The notes under the pieces are model-generated. The model ran no database searches, was not told the DNA's origin, and was given only the letters and a program-made list of their open reading frames with translations. Shown piece by piece: positions 16,179 to 24,277 of a stretch of DNA of 64,000 nucleotides. A program made the position numbers and the translations under genes. Position 1 is the stretch's first letter. Each line of letters begins with the position of its first letter. The DNA is taken from the NCBI RefSeq assembly GCF_025362475.1, contig NZ_JANYGH010000016.1, positions 1-64,000 on the forward strand. Reading direction: 5' to 3'. Origin of the DNA: Mucilaginibacter sp. Lineage in GTDB: Bacteria; Bacteroidota; Bacteroidia; Sphingobacteriales; Sphingobacteriaceae.

Positions 16179-16277
16179 ATGAATACTCCTTTTACCAAAC
16201 AAAGAGTAATCTCAAAATGCAACCAACGAATGCCTGCTTCTCTAAAAGTACAGGCTTGTTGTTGTTATAAACAATAA
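16179..16277 (+). CDS. 32-residue cysteine-tract leader peptide
   Basis: ATG 16179 opens a 32-codon frame ending TAA 16275-16277. The peptide is basic, starts MNTPFTKQRVISKC and ends VQACCCYKQ: three consecutive TGT Cys codons (16257-16265) five codons before the stop, plus a Cys at position 14. It begins some 20 bases after the predicted transcription start, in the 5' leader of a sulfur-related operon, and is followed by two hairpins. That is the layout of a ribosome-mediated attenuator, by analogy to Cys-rich leader ORFs known in mycobacteria. It is too short for standard gene callers. Translation and function are inferred. Confidence 0.7.
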   Translation: MNTPFTKQRVISKCNQRMPASLKVQACCCYKQ

Positions 16278-16398
16278 CTTCTAATTGATAAAATTGATGA
16301 TGGCGGGTTTATATCTGCCCAGTATCGCTATGGGCTATACAGTTAAAAATTAAGGTGATAAACGCTTATGAAATAAAATATACTACTACTAAAAATTA

Positions 16399-16423
16399 AA
16401 CCGGCAAGGAAGCCTTGCCGGTT
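16399..16423 (+). promoter_or_regulatory. GC-rich hairpin in the leader
   Basis: A perfect 11-bp stem AACCGGCAAGG (16399-16409) and CCTTGCCGGTT (16413-16423) with a 3-base loop lies between the leader peptide and susC. There is no T-run behind it, so on its own it is not a classical terminator; it could be a pause or Rho-linked attenuator element. Confidence 0.65.
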
Positions 16424-16432
16424 CGGCAATGA

Positions 16433-16469
16433 AAGATCAGTTACGTAACGCCAATCACTCACTGATCTT
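16433..16469 (+). promoter_or_regulatory. Second leader hairpin
   Basis: A 9-bp stem AAGATCAGT (16433-16441) and ACTGATCTT (16461-16469) with a 19-base loop, ending about 50 bases before the susC start codon. Together with the GC-rich hairpin just upstream it makes the leader strongly structured. Confidence 0.55.
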
Positions 16470-16520
16470 CATTTAAGCTTAAGCAAAAGCATTAATCATT
16501 TACTTAAAACCTCGTTAAAT

Positions 16521-19500
16521 ATGGAAATATTTATCCGTAAAAAAAATATAACGTTTTTACCAAAATTCCTGTTCTTATTATTCCTTTCAATACCGTTCAC
16601 GTTATCGGCGCAGCAGGAGCCACCGGCAACTATCAACTCAATTTTAAAAGGCCGGGTGTATGATGCAGCATCCAAAGATGTATTGCCCGGTGCATTAGTA
16701 ACCATTAAAGGTACAACACACGCGGTGTCAACAAACGCCGAAGGTCGTTTTGATTTCATTACAGGTCAAAAATTTCCTTATACGCTTGTCATTCGTTTTA
16801 TTGGCTTTGAGCAGCAGGAAATCGTGGTAAACGGCAGCCCCGTCGAAATTTATCTCAAACCTATTCCGCAACAGCTAAATGATGTGGTTGTGGTAGGATA
16901 TGGTACCAAAACCCGCAAAGACCTCATCAGCTCGGTATCTACTATAAAAGCCGATGAAGTAAAACAGATCCCTGTTGCCAGTTTTGATGCGCAGCTGCAG
17001 GGTAAGGCGGCCGGGGTACAGATCAACTCAAATACCGGTGTTCCCGGCGATGGTATTTTTATACGTGTACGCGGCACCACATCCATTAATGCAAGTAACG
17101 ATCCTTTGTATATTGTAGATGGTGTTTTTTTGAACAATACCAGCCTGCAAACTATTAGTACAGGAGGCCGGGCTACGTCGCCAATTGCAGATCTTAATCC
17201 CGATGACATTGAAAATATCGAAGTTTTAAAAGACGCCAGCGCAACAGCCATTTATGGTTCCCGCGGCGCCAATGGCGTCGTTATTGTTACAACCAAAAGG
17301 GGAAATTACAATTCCAGGCCTAAAATCAATTTTAACGTTTCGCAAGGTTTGGCATGGGAGCCCAAAGGAAAGCTCTGGAAGCTCACAACAGGCCCCCAAC
17401 ACGCCGAAATTGTAAACGAGTTTTACCGCAATTCAGAAGCAGACGCTATCGCGGCGGGCAATACGGCAGGTATCAATACTTATAAAAATGTGCCCTTTCG
17501 CGCATTGGGCGATAATCCCACCGGAACGCCTTTACCGAGGGGATTACCTTCAGATCAACAAACTTATGATCGTTTAGGCGAGATCTTCCGCACAGCCAAT
17601 CTTGCTACCTATGATCTTTCTTTGGAGGGAGGCAGCAAGGATACCAAATATTATATAGGTGCCGGGTATACCAAACAAGAGGCCGATATTAAACCTATCG
17701 ATTTTAGCCGCCTTGGTTTTAAAGTAAACCTGGACCAGCGCATAAGCGACCGCGTACAAGTGGGTACAAGCAACAGCATTTCCCGTTCGTACCGTAACCA
17801 GGCCCGGTCTGGCGATGGCCCGGCAGGTGGGTTACTGCAATCAGCCTTGCATACGCCAACATATCTGCCCGAGGTGAACGCCGATGGTACGCCGGCAAGG
17901 TATGCTGGTTTTGATAACCTGCAGGTATTGCTCAATAATTATAATGTACATACAGCCAGCCTTCGCTACATCGGTAATTTATATGCCGATATTGAAATAC
18001 TGAAAGGCTTAAAATTCCGCACAAGCTGGAGCCTTGATTATAATAATTATAATGAAGCTGAATACTGGAATGATAAAACCCAATTAGGTGCTTCGCCAAC
18101 CAATGGACTGGCCACATCAGCTATAACGCAAAGCAGCGCCTGGATCAATGAGCAAACCTTAACTTACCATCATTTATTCGGCGAAAAACATACGTTAGAT
18201 GTAGTAGCCGGTAATACACTGCAAAGTAATATCGTACAGCTTACATCGGCGCAAGGATCAGGTTTCCCTAATAATGCTTATACCGATATTTCATCGGCTT
18301 CAACCCGCACCGCTAATCAAACGTGGACAAAGGGAAATCTTTCATCCTACTTTTCACGCATCTCTTACAACTACGCCAGTAAATACTATCTGGAGGTAAG
18401 TGCCAGGGCCGACGGATCATCTAAATTTGGGGTAAATAACAGGTGGGGTTACTTCCCATCTGTGGGTGCTTCATGGCGTGCTAAGGAAGAAAGCTTCTTA
18501 AAAGATGTTAATGCAATCAGCGACCTGAAGTTACGTGCCAGTTACGGCGTTACCGGCAACCAGGCCGGCATCAATAATTTCGCGGCCCAGGGTTTATGGA
18601 CAGGTGGGGCAGGCTACCCGGATAACGTAACCGGTGGTGATAAAGCAGGAACCGCACCCCAGCAGTTAGCTAATCCTAACCTGAAATGGGAGCGTACTGC
18701 CCAGGCAAACGTTGGTTTTGATCTCGGTTTGTTAAACAACCGCCTCAATTTAGCTGTCGACCTGTACTCTAAACAAACCAGCAATTTGTTACTGCAATTG
18801 CCCGTGCCCGAGATTACCGGATACAATACCTATTACAGCAACGTTGGTAAAATAAGTAACAAGGGATACGAGGTTAGTATCAGCTCAACCAATATAAAAA
18901 CCAAAGACCTGACATGGTCAAGCAGCTTCAATATATCGGGTAACGTTAATAAGATCACATCGCTACCGGTACCTATTAATCAATATAGCCGCGATTGGAT
19001 CCGGATGCAACAAGGTTATTCTATGTTTTCCTTCTGGATGTACAAGCAAACGGGTGTTGATCCGCAAACTGGTAATGCCATATTTCAAGACGTAAATAAA
19101 GATGGTGTTATCAATACCGCCGACCGCCAGATTGTAGGTAACGCGTTGCCGAAGTTTTTTGGCGGACTGAGCAATACCATTACTTACAAGGGCTTTGATG
19201 CCAGTTTTTTATTCAGCTTTGAACAAGGCAACAAAGTGCTTAACCTCAATCGCTTTTTTGGCGAAGGCGGTGGTACCCGCGATGCCAACCGTGTAATTTT
19301 TGCCAGCCAACTTAACAGGTGGCAGAAACCCGGCGACATAACCGATGTACCGCGCCTTACCGCTTATGGCAACAACTACACGCTTGAGAAAAACAGCCGC
19401 TTTTTAGAGGATGGATCATTCATCAGGCTTAAATCATTAAGCATCGGTTATACACTACCGAAAGCGCTTACGCAAAAAATTGACATACAGGCATTGCGCT

Positions 19501-19655
19501 TTTACGTGGTGGGTACCAACCTGTTGCTTTTCACCAAATACACCGGTCCTGATCCGGAAACAAACGTAGGCGGTGGGCAGGATGTGCAAGGTATTGACCT
19601 TGGCACGCCACCACAACCGCGCACGGTTCAGTTAGGTGTAAACATTACTTTATAA
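16521..19655 (+). CDS. SusC/RagA family TonB-linked outer membrane receptor
   Basis: A 1044-residue outer-membrane importer. A signal peptide ends at 'LSAQQEPP' (about 28); the CarboxypepD-regulatory domain spans about 42-115 (GRVYDAASKDVLPGALVTIKG); the plug starts about 125 ('VVGYGTKTRKDLISSVS', 'GVQINSNTGVPGDGIFIRVRG', 'DPLYIVDGVFLNN', 'KDASATAIYGSRGANGVVIVTTK'); the rest is a 22-strand-type barrel. No STN domain, so it is not signalled through a FecR. It pairs with the SusD 14 bases downstream. Sulfur-handling genes follow, so an organosulfur or thiosulfate-containing ligand is plausible but unproven. Confidence 0.93.
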   Translation: MEIFIRKKNITFLPKFLFLLFLSIPFTLSAQQEPPATINSILKGRVYDAASKDVLPGALVTIKGTTHAVSTNAEGRFDFITGQKFPYTLVIRFIGFEQQEIVVNGSPVEIYLKPIPQQLNDVVVVGYGTKTRKDLISSVSTIKADEVKQIPVASFDAQLQGKAAGVQINSNTGVPGDGIFIRVRGTTSINASNDPLYIVDGVFLNNTSLQTISTGGRATSPIADLNPDDIENIEVLKDASATAIYGSRGANGVVIVTTKRGNYNSRPKINFNVSQGLAWEPKGKLWKLTTGPQHAEIVNEFYRNSEADAIAAGNTAGINTYKNVPFRALGDNPTGTPLPRGLPSDQQTYDRLGEIFRTANLATYDLSLEGGSKDTKYYIGAGYTKQEADIKPIDFSRLGFKVNLDQRISDRVQVGTSNSISRSYRNQARSGDGPAGGLLQSALHTPTYLPEVNADGTPARYAGFDNLQVLLNNYNVHTASLRYIGNLYADIEILKGLKFRTSWSLDYNNYNEAEYWNDKTQLGASPTNGLATSAITQSSAWINEQTLTYHHLFGEKHTLDVVAGNTLQSNIVQLTSAQGSGFPNNAYTDISSASTRTANQTWTKGNLSSYFSRISYNYASKYYLEVSARADGSSKFGVNNRWGYFPSVGASWRAKEESFLKDVNAISDLKLRASYGVTGNQAGINNFAAQGLWTGGAGYPDNVTGGDKAGTAPQQLANPNLKWERTAQANVGFDLGLLNNRLNLAVDLYSKQTSNLLLQLPVPEITGYNTYYSNVGKISNKGYEVSISSTNIKTKDLTWSSSFNISGNVNKITSLPVPINQYSRDWIRMQQGYSMFSFWMYKQTGVDPQTGNAIFQDVNKDGVINTADRQIVGNALPKFFGGLSNTITYKGFDASFLFSFEQGNKVLNLNRFFGEGGGTRDANRVIFASQLNRWQKPGDITDVPRLTAYGNNYTLEKNSRFLEDGSFIRLKSLSIGYTLPKALTQKIDIQALRFYVVGTNLLLFTKYTGPDPETNVGGGQDVQGIDLGTPPQPRTVQLGVNITL

Positions 19656-19669
19656 GGAGGCCCTTGATC

Positions 19670-21025
19670 ATGAAAATATTAAAAACTATAAAATATATAA
19701 TACCTGTTTTAGCCCTTGTAGTGCTGGCTTCCTGCAAAAAATTCCTGGAGGTGCAGCCAAAGGATTCTGTATCTGATACGCAAACCATTTTTGACCGTGC
19801 CTCAGCCGAAACCGCTGTTCGCGGCATTTACCGGGCACTGTCTGCCGATAATTATTACGGTGTAAACTTTGTGTCAGTTGGTTATCTGTCAGGCGATAAC
19901 GTGCAATGGACAGGTTCACAATCCATCGTACAGCAATTTATTGATCACAATGTAAAAGCAGATAACGCAACTGTGTCTGGTATCTGGCTGGCTATTTACG
20001 CTACCATAAACCGGGCCAATTATGTAATTGCCAAACTCCCCGGAGTTACCGATGGATCATTGACTGCGGCAGAAAAGAGCCAGCTTTTGGGTGAGGCCTA
20101 TTTCATCAGGGCTTTATGCTACTTTGATCTTGCCCGTACCTGGGGCGGCGTGCAAATAGTTACAGCTCCAACACTATCCGCAACGGATAAAAATGGGATA
20201 CAACGCAACACTGTTGAACAAACCTACGCGCAGGTATTGAGCGATCTGAACACCGCCGAACCTTTACTGCCATTACCAACAGCTCAAAACCCCGTAAGGG
20301 CCAATAAAGAAACAGTTTATGCTTTAAAGGCAAGGTATTACCTGTATCAAAAAGATTGGGCCAATGCCGAAAATTATGCCACACTGGTACTTGCGGATAC
20401 TAAGAACTATGCATTACTAAAACCATACGGCTCCTGGTTTGCCAATAACGTGGTGGGTACAAGAGAATCTGTTTTTGAGCTTGCTTACAGTGCAACCTAT
20501 ACCAATGGGCACCGCGGGCAATGGCAGCCACCTGCAAACAGTGGTACACGCCAGTGGGCACCCAATAATACCTTTATCACTTTGGTTAATGATCCAACCA
20601 TTGGTGGTAACCGCAGCGCGTTGGTGGCCAAAACATCTGCCGGTTTGTGGTATGGCAACCTGTACTATCGCAGCCCCGCTACCGACCCGGCTTACATTAT
20701 CCGTATTGCCGAATTATACCTCATCCGCGCAGAGGCCCGTGCCCAGCAAAGTAAACTGGATGATGCCCGCACCGACCTGAATGCAGTGCGTGATAGGGCA
20801 GGTTTAATTGCCACCACGGCGGTTTCTAAGGATGATGTACTGTTAGCGATTGAAAATGAGCGTCGTATTGAGTTTGCTTTTGAAGGTCACCGCTGGTTTG
20901 ACCTGGTACGCACCGGCAGGGCCGCTACCGTATTGGGAGTAGTCGATGCCAAAAAATATGTATTGCCCATCCCGGTAGATCAATTGAATGTTGACCCATC
21001 GCTTACGCAGAATCCCGGTTATTAA
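19670..21025 (+). CDS. RagB/SusD family surface lipoprotein
   Basis: A 451-residue lipoprotein: lipobox 'LALVVLASCKKFLEVQPKDSVSD', TPR-like helices ('EAYFIRALCYFDLARTWGGV', 'ALKARYYLYQKDWANAENYA') and the SusD end 'NERRIEFAFEGHRWFDLVRTGRA...YVLPIPVDQLNVDPSLTQNPGY'. It caps the SusC pore and binds ligand. ATG 19670 is chosen over TTG 19664 because a strong AAGGAGG (19654-19660, overlapping the susC stop) sits nine bases upstream, rare for this phylum. The short length, about 450, is usual for SusDs of non-glycan loci. Confidence 0.93.
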   Translation: MKILKTIKYIIPVLALVVLASCKKFLEVQPKDSVSDTQTIFDRASAETAVRGIYRALSADNYYGVNFVSVGYLSGDNVQWTGSQSIVQQFIDHNVKADNATVSGIWLAIYATINRANYVIAKLPGVTDGSLTAAEKSQLLGEAYFIRALCYFDLARTWGGVQIVTAPTLSATDKNGIQRNTVEQTYAQVLSDLNTAEPLLPLPTAQNPVRANKETVYALKARYYLYQKDWANAENYATLVLADTKNYALLKPYGSWFANNVVGTRESVFELAYSATYTNGHRGQWQPPANSGTRQWAPNNTFITLVNDPTIGGNRSALVAKTSAGLWYGNLYYRSPATDPAYIIRIAELYLIRAEARAQQSKLDDARTDLNAVRDRAGLIATTAVSKDDVLLAIENERRIEFAFEGHRWFDLVRTGRAATVLGVVDAKKYVLPIPVDQLNVDPSLTQNPGY

Positions 21026-21057
21026 TAGTTGAAATGAATTTTTAAAAGGACAAAAAA

Positions 21058-21128
21058 AGTCGGGTGACTGAGTGGCTAAGTTGAGGTCTGCAAAACCTTT
21101 TACGGCAGTTCGAATCTGCCCCCGGCGT
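21058..21128 (+). tRNA. tRNA-Cys (anticodon GCA)
   Basis: 71 bases fold as a cloverleaf: acceptor AGTCGGG / CCCGGCG (A1:G72 mismatch, U3:G70 wobble), 3-bp D stem ACT/AGT with GG in the loop, anticodon stem GAGGT/ACCTT around CTGCAAA (GCA at 21090-21092), T stem GGCAG/CTGCC with loop TTCGAAT, and discriminator U73, the identity base for CysRS. No CCA is encoded. It lies 32 bases after the SusD stop and 29 before the DoxX-like gene, same strand, without its own visible promoter or terminator. The A1:G72 pair is odd and may mean decay or special processing. Confidence 0.82.
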
Positions 21129-21157
21129 CTTCTGAATCAATTAATCATAAAATTAAA

Positions 21158-22519
21158 ATGAGCACTTTAACCACCAACCAAACCAAATGGAAGGAATACG
21201 AAAAGACCATTTTTCGTTTCTTCTTCATTTACTTTTTGCTGCAGGCGCTTCCGCTCGATTGGAAATACTTTGGCAACCTGTTTCGTATTCAATGGACAAA
21301 CCTGCATTTCGGCGACATTTTTTACATTAGCCGTTACACTCCGCAATTTATATCAGGCGGCAGCACGCCCGGAACCTGGGGATTAGCTACCCTTGCCGAT
21401 TGGGCATTGATTGCAGCTATAGCTTTAATTGGAACAGCTATATGGAGCATCCGCGATAAAAAGAGCGAAAACTATAACAACCTTTATTACTGGTTACGGG
21501 TAATATTGCGTTATCGCCTGGCCATTGGCATTATTGCTTATGGCTTTATCAAATTTTTCCCGCTGCAATCGCCACTGCCATCATTGAGTAACCTCAATAC
21601 CGCTTATGGTGATTTTAACCGCTGGAAGCTGTTTTCATTAAGTCTTGGTATTGTACCAGGTTACGAGTCGTTTTTGGGTTTGGTGGAGATCGTGGTCGGC
21701 ATACTATTGCTGTTCCGCAAAACAACCACATTTGGCGCGGTGATTATTTTGGTATTTACCGGCAATGTGTTCATCTCCAACCTGGCTTATGATGGCGGCG
21801 AGGGAATCTATGCGCTCTACCTCATCAGCATAGCATTGTTCCTGACAGTTTATGACGCGCAGCGTATTTATAACCTTGTAGCATTGCGTAAACCAACACC
21901 ACCTAATGAATTAAAGCCTTCATTAAGTAAGCAATGGCAAACCCCACGGCTGGTATTAAAAAGTCTGTTTATCTTCTTTTTTATCATACTGTACGGGTAC
22001 AAAACTTACGCTGCTTACCATCATGATATTTATCAATATCCGCAGGCAAAGGGCCTGGCAGGATTTGCCGGTTTGTATAATGTAAGCGATTTTAGGTTGA
22101 ACAACAAACCGTTGCCTTATTCGCAAACTGATACTACCCGGTGGAACGATGTTGTTTTTGAAAAATGGGCAACCATCAGCATTGGCTCAGTTAAAAAATA
22201 CAAAGTTGATATTGCCAGTACCGAAGAAATAAGCGTTAACGATCAACAGCGCAATTACGAAGTTAATGGCACCAGCGGCAGGGCTTATTACAGCTATGTG
22301 GCCGATACTGTTAAACAAGAGTTACGGCTCAAAAATAAGAACAGCAATTACGCCGCCGATCAGTTTACCCTGCATTACACTAAACCTGAAAACGGTAAGA
22401 TTATCCTTACAGGTATCAGCCCTAAGCGAGATTCTGTATATGTACAGCTGGATAGGATCAACAAGAAATACCTTTTGCAGGAAGCAACACAGGGCAGAAA
22501 CAAGGCACTTAAACTTTAA
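21158..22519 (+). CDS. DoxX-like membrane protein with C-terminal soluble domain (first copy)
   Basis: A 453-residue inner-membrane protein. Membrane segments lie at about 17-38, 88-105, 120-140, 165-190, 195-215 and 220-235, then one near 270-290 before a roughly 160-residue beta-rich domain. The core 'YYWLRVILRYRLAIGIIAYGFIKFFPLQSPLPS' and 'SLGIVPGYESFLGLVEIVVGILLLFRKTTTFGAV' is DoxX-like. It is clearly paralogous to the next gene, sharing 'LFRKTTTFGAV', 'YDGG', 'YNVSDF(E)KLN', 'FEKW'. Family knowledge links DoxX to thiosulfate:quinone oxidoreductase, which suits the sulfite oxidase downstream; the exact reaction is unknown. Confidence 0.75.
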   Translation: MSTLTTNQTKWKEYEKTIFRFFFIYFLLQALPLDWKYFGNLFRIQWTNLHFGDIFYISRYTPQFISGGSTPGTWGLATLADWALIAAIALIGTAIWSIRDKKSENYNNLYYWLRVILRYRLAIGIIAYGFIKFFPLQSPLPSLSNLNTAYGDFNRWKLFSLSLGIVPGYESFLGLVEIVVGILLLFRKTTTFGAVIILVFTGNVFISNLAYDGGEGIYALYLISIALFLTVYDAQRIYNLVALRKPTPPNELKPSLSKQWQTPRLVLKSLFIFFFIILYGYKTYAAYHHDIYQYPQAKGLAGFAGLYNVSDFRLNNKPLPYSQTDTTRWNDVVFEKWATISIGSVKKYKVDIASTEEISVNDQQRNYEVNGTSGRAYYSYVADTVKQELRLKNKNSNYAADQFTLHYTKPENGKIILTGISPKRDSVYVQLDRINKKYLLQEATQGRNKALKL

Positions 22520-22546
22520 TGGCGTTAATTCTCAAAAATATTAATC

Positions 22547-24160
22547 ATGGCAACAACAGCAATTACCCAGGAACCCACTGACCTTAAAGATAGCTCAACG
22601 GATAAAAAAACGCTAACTGAACCCGCCGTAAATGGACAGCCGGGCAAGGCATGGACAACAGCTCAATTGGTGAGCTTTCGTATCGCGTTCATTTTCCTGA
22701 TCATCATGTGTATCCCGGTAACAGGCGAATGGTGGAATAACTTAATCACCATCAACTGGTTTCACCTGCATTACCGCGACCTGTATGATATAGCCCGCTT
22801 TTCGCCCAGCATTTATAAGTTTCAAAATCCCGCTTATAATTTGTTAGGCTATATCGACTGGGTTGAGGCATTGGGCATAGGTATAATCGGCGGCCTCATC
22901 TGGACCGCTATTGACCGTAAAAAAACGGCATATCGCGACCTGTATTATTGGTTGCGCGTAATAGTACGCTACAGGGCGGGCATCGGTATAATTGGGTTCG
23001 GTTTTACAAAGCTGTTCCCGGTTCAAATGCCATACCCTTCATTGGGTGTACTCAACGCTCATTTCGGTGATCTTACTGCGCAAAAAATCTATTGGCTTTC
23101 TGTAGGTATTGTGCCCTGGTACCAGGTATTTGCCGGCGTAGTTGAACTTGCAGCAGGCACCATGCTATTTTTCCGCAAAACCACCACATTTGGCGCTGTA
23201 TTGCTTTTAGGCGCCCTGGGCGATATTACTTATGTGAACTTTGCCTATGACGGTGGTGTGCATGTTTATGCCTCGTACTTTGTACTATTTGCGGGATTTT
23301 TAATATGGTACGATGCGGTGCCGGTTTATAATCTTTTAGTTAAAGAGCGCTTTACCGTACCGCCGGTGCTGATCCCGGTATTCACTAAAAAGTGGCTTAA
23401 AATAAGTCGCGTTGTTTTAAAAACGGCAACCATAGGTATTTTCCTGGTTTGGTTATTTTATTTGCAATATGTGAACTTTAAATATGATCCGTACAAGCAA
23501 CCTGCTACCAGCGGTTTAAAACAATTGCGCGGTAACTATAATGTAAGCGAGTTTAAACTGAACGGACAGGACATCCCTTATTCGCCTTTAGATTCCGTTC
23601 GCTGGCAGGGGGTAACGTTTGAAAAATGGTCGTCGTTAACCTTTAACGTTCACAAACCATTAAGGCTCGACCTATCTAACGGCGGCGGTGCTCCCATGCG
23701 TGATGTTAACCGTACTTTTGAGTTAACCGGAGTAGCAGGGGGCAAAAGGGTTTTTTATTACGATGCAGATACCGTGAACAAGGTGCTTTACCTGCAGGAT
23801 AAATTGCCCGAGTATACCAAAGGTAAAGGAAGGCGCGGCAACCGGGGCCGGGATAATAATGCCGGGGATAAAACAGCAAGATCGTTCATACCGGCCGAAG
23901 CGAAGGCTAATATCCGGAATGAGGTTACCGCCATAGATCCTGCAGCGCAATCAACGCGCCGCGAACGCGGTATACCCCAGGAACTGAAGGATAAACGCAA
24001 ACGCGCCCACATGGTATTGAGTTATACTGCCGATGCCAGCGGATCGCACATTGTGCTAACCGGTAAGGACGATAAGAAAAATGATGTCTATATTGTACTG
24101 GAACGAGTTAATCGTCCTTATGCACTGGTAGATAGTAAATTAGTAGCAGGGAAATATTAA
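22547..24160 (+). CDS. DoxX-like membrane protein with C-terminal soluble domain (second copy)
   Basis: A 537-residue paralogue of the preceding gene with the same membrane layout ('YYWLRVIVRYRAGIGIIGFGFTKLFPVQMPYPSLGVLNAHFGDL', 'YQVFAGVVELAAGTMLFFRKTTTFGAVLLLGALGD') and the same beta-rich C-terminal domain. It has an N-terminal cytoplasmic extension of about 40 residues and a basic low-complexity insertion near 427-480 ('KGKGRRGNRGRDNNAG...'). It starts 27 bases after copy one. The two may form a heterodimer moving electrons to quinone, which is inference. A tandem duplication with strong divergence is evident. Confidence 0.75.
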   Translation: MATTAITQEPTDLKDSSTDKKTLTEPAVNGQPGKAWTTAQLVSFRIAFIFLIIMCIPVTGEWWNNLITINWFHLHYRDLYDIARFSPSIYKFQNPAYNLLGYIDWVEALGIGIIGGLIWTAIDRKKTAYRDLYYWLRVIVRYRAGIGIIGFGFTKLFPVQMPYPSLGVLNAHFGDLTAQKIYWLSVGIVPWYQVFAGVVELAAGTMLFFRKTTTFGAVLLLGALGDITYVNFAYDGGVHVYASYFVLFAGFLIWYDAVPVYNLLVKERFTVPPVLIPVFTKKWLKISRVVLKTATIGIFLVWLFYLQYVNFKYDPYKQPATSGLKQLRGNYNVSEFKLNGQDIPYSPLDSVRWQGVTFEKWSSLTFNVHKPLRLDLSNGGGAPMRDVNRTFELTGVAGGKRVFYYDADTVNKVLYLQDKLPEYTKGKGRRGNRGRDNNAGDKTARSFIPAEAKANIRNEVTAIDPAAQSTRRERGIPQELKDKRKRAHMVLSYTADASGSHIVLTGKDDKKNDVYIVLERVNRPYALVDSKLVAGKY

Positions 24161-24277
24161 CGAAACATTAGTTAGTCCATTTGGGCAATGAGCCCGTAAG
24201 GATGCAATCCATAGTCAAAACCAAATTATAATAAATAAATTTATAACTCAATTATCACACAGTAAAATTCTCAACTT

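Noticed and set aside
23819..23880. Gly/Arg/Asn-rich insertion in the second DoxX-like protein as a mobile or repeat element
   Set aside because: It is in frame, without repeats at its ends; a low-complexity loop is the simpler view.
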